Of a stretch of DNA of 11,728 bases, positions 1 to 5,955 are shown one piece after another. Each line of letters begins with the position of its first letter. The stretch's first letter is position 1. Made by a program: the position numbers and the translations under genes. This DNA is from an uncultured bacterium (lineage in GTDB: Bacteria > Bacillota > Clostridia > TANB77 > CAG-508): the NCBI GenBank assembly GCA_905215615.1, contig CAJMQM010000031.1, positions 1 through 11,728 on the forward strand. Reading direction: 5' to 3'. Below the pieces are notes generated by a model. The model was not told the DNA's origin. It did not search any database and saw nothing but the letters and a program-made list of their open reading frames with translations.

Positions 1-1
1 A

Positions 2-298
2 GATTACCTAAGACCAAAAGAGGAAAAGAGTATTAAACTAAAACTAACATACGAATTAGACGAAGACGGAATAGCACAGATACAAAATGATGCATATTTA
101 TTAGCAACAACAGATTTAGACGAAAGAATAATAACAGAAGGAAACAAAAAAATAGAAGACACTAACAATTATGCAAAGTCAGAGCTAATAGTATCAGTAA
201 TAACAGGAGAAACAATAATAATATACATATTAGCAATACTTGGAGGTATGTTAATAGTAGTTACAGGAATATCATTAATAAAAAAATATATCTTGTAA
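2..298 (+). CDS. C-terminal end of a cell-surface protein with sortase-like anchor (5' partial)
   Basis: The reading frame is open from the left edge to TAA at 296-298 and gives 98 residues. The first ~80 residues are hydrophilic and rich in Thr, Asp, Glu and Asn, with a stretch of type NYLRPKEEK-like followed by KLKLTYEL, which resembles the last beta-domain of repeat-containing surface proteins of gut clostridia. The end is organised as a cell-wall sorting signal: a short motif VITGE, about 22 hydrophobic residues (TIIIYILAILGG onward), then a charged tail KKYIL. This is not the canonical LPXTG, so either a variant sortase class or simple membrane retention is possible. The gene begins outside the window. 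A hairpin terminator lies 77 bases downstream. Function beyond surface location (adhesion or matrix binding) is inference. The N-terminal fragment at 11133 appears to be the same broad class of protein. Confidence 0.75.
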   Translation, partial: DYLRPKEEKSIKLKLTYELDEDGIAQIQNDAYLLATTDLDERIITEGNKKIEDTNNYAKSELIVSVITGETIIIYILAILGGMLIVVTGISLIKKYIL

Positions 299-374
299 GC
301 CTGTATTCTGAACGCATTAAAAGAAAACTAAAGAAAAATGGACTATATTAAAGAAAAAACGAGATAAAGCATAC

Positions 375-415
375 GGAACTAAAATAAATCGCTTATTTTA
401 GTTCCTATTCTTTTT
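375..415 (+). terminator. Rho-independent terminator after the surface-protein gene
   Basis: A perfect 13-bp stem (GGAACTAAAATAA at 375-387 with its complement at 393-405) encloses a 5-base loop, ATCGC, and is followed by a T-rich run (TATTCTTTTT, 406-415). It lies between the stop at 298 and the next gene. The remaining bases of the 299-479 gap (299-374) show no other structure that I can support. Confidence 0.85.
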
Positions 416-442
416 GCATAAAAAAATATAATCATATAAAAT
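414..442 (+). promoter_or_regulatory. Probable sigma-A promoter for the M23 peptidase gene
   Basis: TTGCAT (414-419) and TAAAAT (437-442) are separated by 17 bases, with the expected start point near 449. This gives a ~30-base leader that carries the ribosome site AAGGAG at 463-468. The -35 box overlaps the T-run of the preceding terminator, which compacts the gap between genes. In DNA this AT-rich, chance matches are common, so confidence is moderate. Confidence 0.5.
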
Positions 443-479
443 ACTTGTACAATAAAATAGATAAGGAGTGCTTGAAAAT

Positions 480-1478
480 ATGTTAAAACATTTTGCTATG
501 TTTTTAAGGTCTTCAATTAAATTAATTGTATTAATTATAGCATCTATTATCTTAATAACAGCGGCAATTACCATATTTTACAAACCAACATATGAGGTTA
601 GCCTTAACGGAGAGCTAATTGGGTACACATCAGATAAAAGCAATTTACAAGAAAGAATTAATAAGTATGTGGAAAGTGGAAATGGAGAAGATGTGGTTTT
701 CGCCCAGATAGACAGCATGCCACAATATAAATTATGTTTGTTAAAGAAAAATGTTGAAACAAACGATGATGAGATATATGAAAAAGTAACAAGTAACGGT
801 ACAGAATATTATAGATTCTATGCTATTACAGATGATAAAGAAGAAAAATATTATGTATCTACTTTTCAAGAGGCAGAAGATATTGTTAAACAATTAAAAG
901 AAAAAAACAGTGCAAACAAAGACGATATTGGAATATTAGAAAAATATGATAAAACTAAAAAAGAACTTACTAATGTAGAAACATGTGTAACAAAACTATA
1001 TGAAAAAGTAGTTCCTAAAGTAACATATGTAGCTTCTACTAAATCTTCAAGTAGTTCATCAGTTCCATCAGGTGGCTCATCAAGTTATGTAAGCTTAGGT
1101 GTAACACTACAAGCACCACTTGTTGGAGGTACTATTACATCAAGATTTGGTAGTAGAGAAAGCATAAGAAGTTCACCACACAGAGGTATGGATATAGCAG
1201 CACCTTACGGAACATCAATAAAGGCAGCAGCATCAGGTACTGTTACATTATCAGGGTGGAACGGTAGTTATGGGTATTGCGTAAAAATTTCACATGGCAA
1301 TGGAACAGAAACAGTTTATGGGCATTGTAGTTCATTGCTAGTAAGCGTAGGGCAAAAAGTTTCGAAGGGACAAGTTATAGCAAGAGTTGGCTCTACAGGT
1401 AATTCTACAGGAAATCACTTACACTTTGAAGTAAGAAAAAATGGAGTTCTATATAATCCACAAAATTATGTATATTAA
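480..1478 (+). CDS. Membrane-anchored M23 (LytM/lysostaphin-type) metallopeptidase
   Basis: A predicted zinc endopeptidase that cuts peptidoglycan peptide cross-links outside the membrane. The start is ATG 480: an in-frame GTG at 468 overlaps the ribosome site AAGGAG (463-468), whereas 480 has the right spacing. The 332-residue protein has a short cytoplasmic head and one membrane segment at about residues 13-34 (KLIVLIIASIILITAA). An uncharacterised extracytoplasmic domain (YEVSLNGELIGY onward) covers about 40-180, then comes a Ser/Gly-rich linker, and the M23 domain spans about 210-330. Catalytic features are complete: HRGMD (H234 and D238, zinc ligands), YGH (H282) and HLH (H313 and H315). 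It is therefore expected to be active, unlike degenerate LytM activators. The architecture of one N-terminal membrane helix plus C-terminal M23 also fits SpoIIQ-like sporulation proteins, and the sequence alone does not decide between envelope growth and sporulation. The gene is monocistronic, with its own promoter and terminator. Confidence 0.9.
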   Translation: MLKHFAMFLRSSIKLIVLIIASIILITAAITIFYKPTYEVSLNGELIGYTSDKSNLQERINKYVESGNGEDVVFAQIDSMPQYKLCLLKKNVETNDDEIYEKVTSNGTEYYRFYAITDDKEEKYYVSTFQEAEDIVKQLKEKNSANKDDIGILEKYDKTKKELTNVETCVTKLYEKVVPKVTYVASTKSSSSSSVPSGGSSSYVSLGVTLQAPLVGGTITSRFGSRESIRSSPHRGMDIAAPYGTSIKAAASGTVTLSGWNGSYGYCVKISHGNGTETVYGHCSSLLVSVGQKVSKGQVIARVGSTGNSTGNHLHFEVRKNGVLYNPQNYVY

Positions 1479-1480
1479 TA

Positions 1481-1519
1481 AAAAATACTAATAAGTAAAA
1501 ATTACTTATTAGTATTTTT
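1481..1519. terminator. Bidirectional terminator between the M23 gene and mecA
   Basis: A perfect 18-bp stem (1481-1498 with 1502-1519) has a loop of only three A. One arm begins with AAAAA and the other ends in TTTTT, continued by T in the plus direction, so the same hairpin has a U-tract for transcripts from either strand. It sits exactly between two convergent genes and overlaps the last codons and stop of mecA. Confidence 0.9.
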
Positions 1520-2141
1520 TTGCTTTATTTTCAAAGTTAAACTTCAATGCATTATTTTTTATAATAACTTTTCCGACCTCTCTTAACTTGCATACAAATA
1601 AATTTGAGTTATTTGTATATCTGGCAAATTCAGTAATATAAGAGTAAAATATTAGCTTATTTTGATGATTAATATTAATATCTGATAATACTAAGTAATA
1701 GCTATTTCTATATTTATACAAAACTGCAGACTTAGCAATGTTATGAATAGAATTAGAACATGTATGTATAGCCTCTAAAAAATTACAATAATCATCTAAA
1801 GTATTAAAACAATATACTGCATAAGAGCTATTAACATCAGCTCGTTTCCTACGCACAGTGAACTTCTTTTTTGCCTTTGGTGTACACATATTTTGAGAGT
1901 TAACTCGCGTAACAGTTAAAATAAAACTTTCATCAGACATTATAACAGCTTCTATTCTTAAATTATAATCTTTAACATTAAAACCAACCTTTTCTTCTGC
2001 CTCATCTAGCATATCTAAAAACAATTCCTGTGACTCAATTGGGTTTGCCATAAAGGTATGGAAATCAATACTTTTGTCTTTTAAATCTTTTGAAGTTAGA
2101 ATTATTCTTAATTTGTCATCATTAATCTTTTCAAATCTCAT
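1509..2141 (-). CDS. mecA: MecA adaptor protein for the ClpC protease
   Basis: MecA recognises substrates (ComK in Bacillus) and hands them to the ClpCP protease, and it also promotes ClpC hexamer assembly. Its target in this organism is unknown. The 210-residue product has the family's N-terminal signature (MRFEKINDDKLRIIL, then DFHTFMANPIESQELFLDMLDEA), a basic linker at about residues 89-101 (KAKKKFTVRRKRA) and a C-terminal ClpC-binding domain from about 105 (YAVYCFNTLDDYCNF). Length is close to the usual ~215. The start is ATG at 2141: GGAGG at 2153-2149 precedes it by 7 bases, while an in-frame TTG at 2156 overlaps that ribosome site and is rejected. A possible promoter (TTTATA, 17 bases, TATAAT at 2166-2161, minus strand) would give a very short leader and is uncertain. 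It converges with the M23 gene. Confidence 0.9.
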   Translation of the reverse strand: MRFEKINDDKLRIILTSKDLKDKSIDFHTFMANPIESQELFLDMLDEAEEKVGFNVKDYNLRIEAVIMSDESFILTVTRVNSQNMCTPKAKKKFTVRRKRADVNSSYAVYCFNTLDDYCNFLEAIHTCSNSIHNIAKSAVLYKYRNSYYLVLSDININHQNKLIFYSYITEFARYTNNSNLFVCKLREVGKVIIKNNALKFNFENKAKKY

Positions 2142-2338
2142 TATATATGCCTCCAACTAAATTATACTACTTTTATCATAAAATATAAATGATAAAAATT
2201 TGGAAATTAGTTATACTTATATTATATTAAGAATAACTTGTATTTGTATAATTAAAATTTACAAAAATTAGAATAGATAATAATATATCATATGAAAAAT
2301 TAAAAATAAATAGTTTTATTAATTTTTACTAATAAATA

Positions 2339-2367
2339 TTGAAAAAATATGAAAATGCATATATAAT
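2339..2367 (+). promoter_or_regulatory. Promoter of the DUF4321-radC-mreBCD-mrdA-minC operon
   Basis: TTGAAA (2339-2344), 17 bases, TATAAT (2362-2367): five of six and six of six consensus bases at ideal spacing. The predicted start near 2374 gives a ~50-base leader to the GTG at 2424. It is the only strong plus-strand candidate found in the 282-base gap between mecA and this operon. The rest of that gap (2142-2338) is very AT-rich, and I see no gene or RNA structure in it. Confidence 0.75.
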
Positions 2368-2423
2368 ATTAGCGTGAAAAAACATAAGAAAATATTAAAC
2401 ATAGAAAGGAACGAAAAGTAACT

Positions 2424-2678
2424 GTGAAAGGAAAAAATGCTTGGATACTAATATTATTTATTTTATGTGGAATAGTAATTGGAGGACTAATAGGAGAACT
2501 TGCAGCTAGTGTAAGTTGGTTATCTTGGCTATCATATGGACAAGAATTTGGACTTGCAACTCCAGTAAACTTAAATTTGCAAGTAATTAATATAACATTT
2601 GGATTAATGTTTAAAATAAACATTGCAAGTATACTTGGAATAGTTATAGCAATATTCTTATATAGGTTTATGCGCTAA
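2424..2678 (+). CDS. DUF4321 small membrane protein
   Basis: An 84-residue protein with two membrane segments, about residues 7-28 (WILILFILCGIVIGG) and 58-80 (TFGLMFKINIASILGIVIAI). The family hallmarks are visible: MKGKN start, GGLIGEL, SWLSYGQEFGL, and the closing block with INIASI. DUF4321 proteins are small Firmicutes membrane proteins without an assigned function, often encoded upstream of maf/radC/mreB, as here. It starts with GTG (2424), preceded by AAAGGA at 2405-2410, so the spacing of 13 is rather long and expression may be modest. It is the first gene of the cell-shape operon. radC follows after 54 bases. A role in envelope growth is inference from neighbourhood only. Confidence 0.85.
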   Translation: MKGKNAWILILFILCGIVIGGLIGELAASVSWLSWLSYGQEFGLATPVNLNLQVINITFGLMFKINIASILGIVIAIFLYRFMR

Positions 2679-2732
2679 AAATTAATTTAAATCAAATATT
2701 ATTGGGGGCTATTTTAGAAAGGATGAATAAAC

Positions 2733-3431
2733 ATGTCAATAAAAATGAAAGAACTCCCAATATCTGAGAGACCATACGAAAAATTAGAAATGTATGGTGC
2801 AAGTGCATTATCTAACGCAGAATTATTAGCAATAATAATAAAAACTGGAACTAAAGAAGAAAGTTCAGTAACGTTAGCACAAAAAGTTCTTAAATTAAAT
2901 AAGGACGAAAAAGATAATTTAAAATTCTTACAAGATATTTCAATAAATGAATTAACAAAAATAAAAGGAATAGGAAAAATAAAAGCTATACAAATAAAAG
3001 CAGTTTCAGAGCTAACAAAAAGAATATCAAGACCAATTATGAATAATAAAATAAAAATAACATGTCCACAAGATGTTGCAAACTTGTTAATAGATGAGCT
3101 AAAAAACGAAAAACGAGAGAAAGTAAAAGTATTAATTTTAAATTCAAAGAACATAATAATAAAAATTTTAGATGTTTCTTATGGTGGTACAAACTTAGCA
3201 ATAGTTGAACCAAAAGATATTTTATCAGAAGTGGTAAAAATGGAAGCACCTAAAATTATTTTAATACATAACCATCCAAGTGGTGATCCAACGCCAAGTA
3301 AAGCAGATATGGCATTTACAGACAGATTAATAGAAGCTAGTAAAATAATTGGCATAGAATTATTGGACCACATAGTAATTGGAAATGAAAGTTATGAAAG
3401 TATTTTTTATAGGAAAGGACTTGGAAATTAA
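2733..3431 (+). CDS. radC: RadC/UPF0758 family JAB1-MPN domain protein
   Basis: A 232-residue protein of normal family length. The N-terminal half carries the ELPISERPYEKL start, LSNAELLAIIIKTGT and a helix-hairpin-helix DNA-binding motif near residues 72-90 (KIKGIGKIKAIQIKA). The C-terminal half is the JAB/MPN+ metalloprotease-like domain with the metal-site motif HNHPSGDPTPSKAD (H179, H181, D192). RadC was named for DNA repair, but that role is disputed and its reaction is unknown. The ATG at 2733 has GAAAGGA at 2717-2723, a good spacing. mreB starts one base after the TAA, so the two are likely translationally coupled. Linkage of radC to mreBCD is conserved in many Firmicutes. The maf gene that often stands beside it is absent here. 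Confidence 0.93.
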   Translation: MSIKMKELPISERPYEKLEMYGASALSNAELLAIIIKTGTKEESSVTLAQKVLKLNKDEKDNLKFLQDISINELTKIKGIGKIKAIQIKAVSELTKRISRPIMNNKIKITCPQDVANLLIDELKNEKREKVKVLILNSKNIIIKILDVSYGGTNLAIVEPKDILSEVVKMEAPKIILIHNHPSGDPTPSKADMAFTDRLIEASKIIGIELLDHIVIGNESYESIFYRKGLGN

Positions 3432-3432
3432 T

Positions 3433-4461
3433 ATGAATTTATTTCAATTAGGGTCAAAAGATATTGGCATAGACTTAGGAACTGCAAATGTATTAGTAAC
3501 AATAAAAGATAAAGGAATAGTATTAAAAGAACCTTCTGTTGTAGCAATAGATTTAAAAACAAATACATTATTAGCAATAGGTCAAGAAGCAAAGGAAATG
3601 CTAGGAAAAACACCAGAAACGATAAAAGCAATTAGACCACTTAAAGATGGTGTAATTGCAGATTTTACTGCAACACAATTAATGCTTAAAGAAATTCTAA
3701 AAAGAGTTAGTAGAAAATATAATGTAGGGAGACCAAGAATTGTAGTAGGTGTTCCATCAGGAATAACAGAAGTAGAAGAAAGAGCAGTAGAAGAAGCACT
3801 TTTACAAGCAGGTGCAAGAGAAGTGTTTTTAATAGAAGAGCCAATGGCAGCTGCAATAGGAGCAAATATAGAAATAGCAGAGCCAAGTGGAAACCTTGTA
3901 GTAGACATAGGTGGAGGAACAACAGAAGTAGCAGTAGTTTCACTTGGTGGTATTGTAGTTAGTAACTCTTTACGAGTTGCAGGAGACGAGCTAGACGAAG
4001 ATATAATAAACTATATAAAAAGAGAAGAAAACCTAGCAATCGGTTCTTCTACAGCAGAACAAATAAAGCTTAATTTAGGATGTGCAATTCCCCCTAAAAC
4101 AGAAAAAAGCATGGAAATTAGAGGAAGAGATTTAGGTACAGGACTCCCAAAAACTATTCATATAACTTCAAATCAAGTAGGACAGGCAATGTCAGAATCA
4201 GTTAATAAAATGGTAGACATAGTTAGGATGACTTTAGAAAAAACTCCACCAGAACTTGCATCTGACATTATGGGAAAAGGTATTGTACTTGCAGGTGGAG
4301 GAGCACTTATAAAAGATATAGATAAATTAATATCAATTAGAACAGAAATACCTGTATACGTAGCAGAAGAGCCACTAGACTGTGTAGTTAGAGGTACAGC
4401 AAAAACATTAGAAAATTTAGAAGACCTAAAAACTGTATTAACAAATTCAAAAAGAAGATAA
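3433..4461 (+). CDS. mreB: Rod-shape determining protein MreB
   Basis: Bacterial actin homologue that polymerises under the membrane and directs side-wall peptidoglycan synthesis. The product of 342 residues has the ATPase motifs in order: phosphate-1 DLGTAN (residues 14-19), the RIVVGVPSGITEVEERAV region, IEEPMAAAIGA, phosphate-2 VDIGGGTTEVAV (D158 to G162), and the adenosine motif GIVLAGGGALI near the end. The start chosen is ATG 3433, one base after the radC stop, because MNLFQLGSKDIGIDLG matches the usual MreB N-terminus. In-frame codons further upstream lie inside radC. The ribosome site is AAAGGA at 3414-3419 within the end of radC. A 78-base gap with a palindrome separates it from mreC. 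Confidence 0.96.
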   Translation: MNLFQLGSKDIGIDLGTANVLVTIKDKGIVLKEPSVVAIDLKTNTLLAIGQEAKEMLGKTPETIKAIRPLKDGVIADFTATQLMLKEILKRVSRKYNVGRPRIVVGVPSGITEVEERAVEEALLQAGAREVFLIEEPMAAAIGANIEIAEPSGNLVVDIGGGTTEVAVVSLGGIVVSNSLRVAGDELDEDIINYIKREENLAIGSSTAEQIKLNLGCAIPPKTEKSMEIRGRDLGTGLPKTIHITSNQVGQAMSESVNKMVDIVRMTLEKTPPELASDIMGKGIVLAGGGALIKDIDKLISIRTEIPVYVAEEPLDCVVRGTAKTLENLEDLKTVLTNSKRR

Positions 4462-4487
4462 AATGTAGTGTATCCAATATATTTGAA

Positions 4488-4509
4488 AAAGTATAAATAT
4501 TTATACTTT
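4488..4509. repeat. 22-bp perfect palindrome between mreB and mreC
   Basis: AAAGTATAAAT is followed directly by its exact reverse complement. As RNA it can form a 9-bp hairpin with a 4-base loop, but the following bases (ATAAGATAAG) are not a T-run, so it is not a typical terminator. A TTGAAA at 4483-4488 abuts it, but no well-spaced -10 is found. It could be a dyad operator, an RNA processing or stability element that sets the MreB to MreC ratio, or chance in AT-rich DNA. Confidence 0.5.
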
Positions 4510-4539
4510 ATAAGATAAGCAAGAAAGGATGAACTTAAT

Positions 4540-5358
4540 ATGTATAAAAAGAAGAAAACTGGATTAATAGGTATAGTCATAACAATTATAATATTAATTT
4601 TATTAGTTGTATTATCAAATATGGATACACAAAAACTATCTTCTGCAGAAAATGTTTTTAGTTATTTAGTTATGCCTATTCAAAATGGGCTTACATACTT
4701 AAAAAATAAAATAACAGGAAATGAAGGCTTCTTTTCAGATATAGAAACTTTAAAAACTGAAAATGAGGACCTAAAAAAGAAAAATAGCGAACTAGAGCAG
4801 TCTTTAAGAGAATATGAAATTTTAAAATCAGAAAACGAAACTTTAAAAGAATATGTAAATTTAAAAGACAAATATAAAGAATACAGTACAGTGCCAGGCT
4901 ATGTAATAAATAGAGATATAAGTAATTATTCAGAAACAATAATAATAAATATTGGAAAAAATGATGGAATAGAGCCAAATATGACGGTAATATCAGATGA
5001 GGGTCTTGTTGGACACATACAGTCAGTTACAGACACAACCGCAAAAGTACAAACTATTGTAGATACAGCAAGTTCTGTAAGTAGTACAATAAGTACAACA
5101 AGAGACACTATAATAGTAAGTGGAACTTTAGAAGATGCATCAATGTTAAAAGCAACATATATTCCAACAGATGCTACTTTAGTACAAGGAGATAACGTTG
5201 AAACATCTGGGCTAGGAGGAATATATCCAAAAGGAATTCATATAGGAACAATATCACAAATAGTAAATACTAAAAATATTACAGACAGGTATGCAATGAT
5301 AGAACCTGCTGTGGACTTTTCAAAATTAGAAACAGTATTAGTTATAACTAACAAATAA
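4540..5358 (+). CDS. mreC: Rod-shape determining protein MreC
   Basis: A bitopic membrane protein that links MreB inside the cell to PBP2 and other wall enzymes outside. Its 272 residues show the family layout: basic head (MYKKKKTG), one membrane segment at about 8-27, a coiled coil at about 64-105 with heptad-like Leu/Ile and many Glu/Lys, and the beta-rich MreC core from about 115 onward. The core carries VINRDISNYSETIIINIGK, then GIEPNMTV and GLVG (residues 155-158). The length is typical. ATG 4540 has AAAGGA at 4524-4529. mreD follows after 27 bases, consistent with cotranscription. Confidence 0.95.
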   Translation: MYKKKKTGLIGIVITIIILILLVVLSNMDTQKLSSAENVFSYLVMPIQNGLTYLKNKITGNEGFFSDIETLKTENEDLKKKNSELEQSLREYEILKSENETLKEYVNLKDKYKEYSTVPGYVINRDISNYSETIIINIGKNDGIEPNMTVISDEGLVGHIQSVTDTTAKVQTIVDTASSVSSTISTTRDTIIVSGTLEDASMLKATYIPTDATLVQGDNVETSGLGGIYPKGIHIGTISQIVNTKNITDRYAMIEPAVDFSKLETVLVITNK

Positions 5359-5385
5359 AAATGGTGTAGGAAGGAAGTGTGCATA

Positions 5386-5919
5386 ATGAAAAAAGCAGGA
5401 ATAATTGCATTAATAATATTAGCTTTTTTTGTAATATACTTTCTACAAGCAAACTTTTTTACGTGGTTTAATATATTTGGAATAATGCCAAACTTATTTA
5501 TTATATTAATATTATTTGTAGGACTATTTGCAGGTAAAAAATTAGGTCTTATACTAGGGCTAATTTTTGGAATATTGTTAGACTTACTAATAGGAAGAGC
5601 AATAGGTATTTCAGGAATATTATTAGGAGCAATAGGGCTAATAGCAGAATATTGCGATAAAAGCTTTTCAAAAGATAGCAAATTAACTATTATATTAATT
5701 GTAATAATATCTACAATTTTATATGAGGCAGGAGGGTATATTTTTACAATAATAAGAGATGGAATAAAAATAGAACTAATATCATTTATAAAAATATTAT
5801 CTATAGAAACATTATATAACTCATTATTAATTATAATATTATACCCTTTACTACATAAATTAGGGTATGCAATAGAAAACATATTTAAGTCAAAAACAAT
5901 AATGACAAGATATTTTTAA
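5386..5919 (+). CDS. mreD: Rod-shape determining protein MreD
   Basis: Integral membrane partner of MreC in the elongation complex. The product of 177 residues is almost entirely hydrophobic, with five or six predicted membrane segments (about 5-22, 30-48, 52-70, 72-88, 100-122 and 132-154). The family motif is visible at residues 58-74: GLIFGILLDLLIGRAIG, containing the conserved Asp (D66). ATG 5386 is chosen because AAGGAAG (5371-5377) is at the right distance. The in-frame GTG at 5377 overlaps that site. The opposite strand is open for over 600 bases here, a by-product of codon bias in hydrophobic AT-rich sequence. Confidence 0.93.
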   Translation: MKKAGIIALIILAFFVIYFLQANFFTWFNIFGIMPNLFIILILFVGLFAGKKLGLILGLIFGILLDLLIGRAIGISGILLGAIGLIAEYCDKSFSKDSKLTIILIVIISTILYEAGGYIFTIIRDGIKIELISFIKILSIETLYNSLLIIILYPLLHKLGYAIENIFKSKTIMTRYF

Positions 5920-5955
5920 TAATAACTATAATAATTAGGAAGGGAGAGTGAAAAG

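Noticed and set aside
468..479. GTG 468 as the start of the M23 peptidase
   Set aside because: The codon overlaps the AAGGAG ribosome site. ATG 480 has normal spacing.
2142..2156. TTG 2156 as the start of mecA
   Set aside because: It overlaps the GGAGG ribosome site. ATG 2141 gives the typical MecA N-terminus.
3379..3432. An 18-residue N-terminal extension of MreB starting inside radC
   Set aside because: Known MreB proteins begin close to the DIGIDLGTAN motif, and ATG 3433 fits this.
3582..3943. Open frames on the minus strand within mreB
   Set aside because: Both are antisense shadows of a strongly conserved gene, with Leu- or Ser-rich low-complexity translations and no ribosome sites.
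5238..5882. A 214-codon open frame on the minus strand across mreC and mreD
   Set aside because: It lies antisense to mreD, which has clear family features. Its composition (runs of Ile, Asn and Ser) is what AT-rich hydrophobic genes give on the reverse strand, and no ribosome site precedes it.
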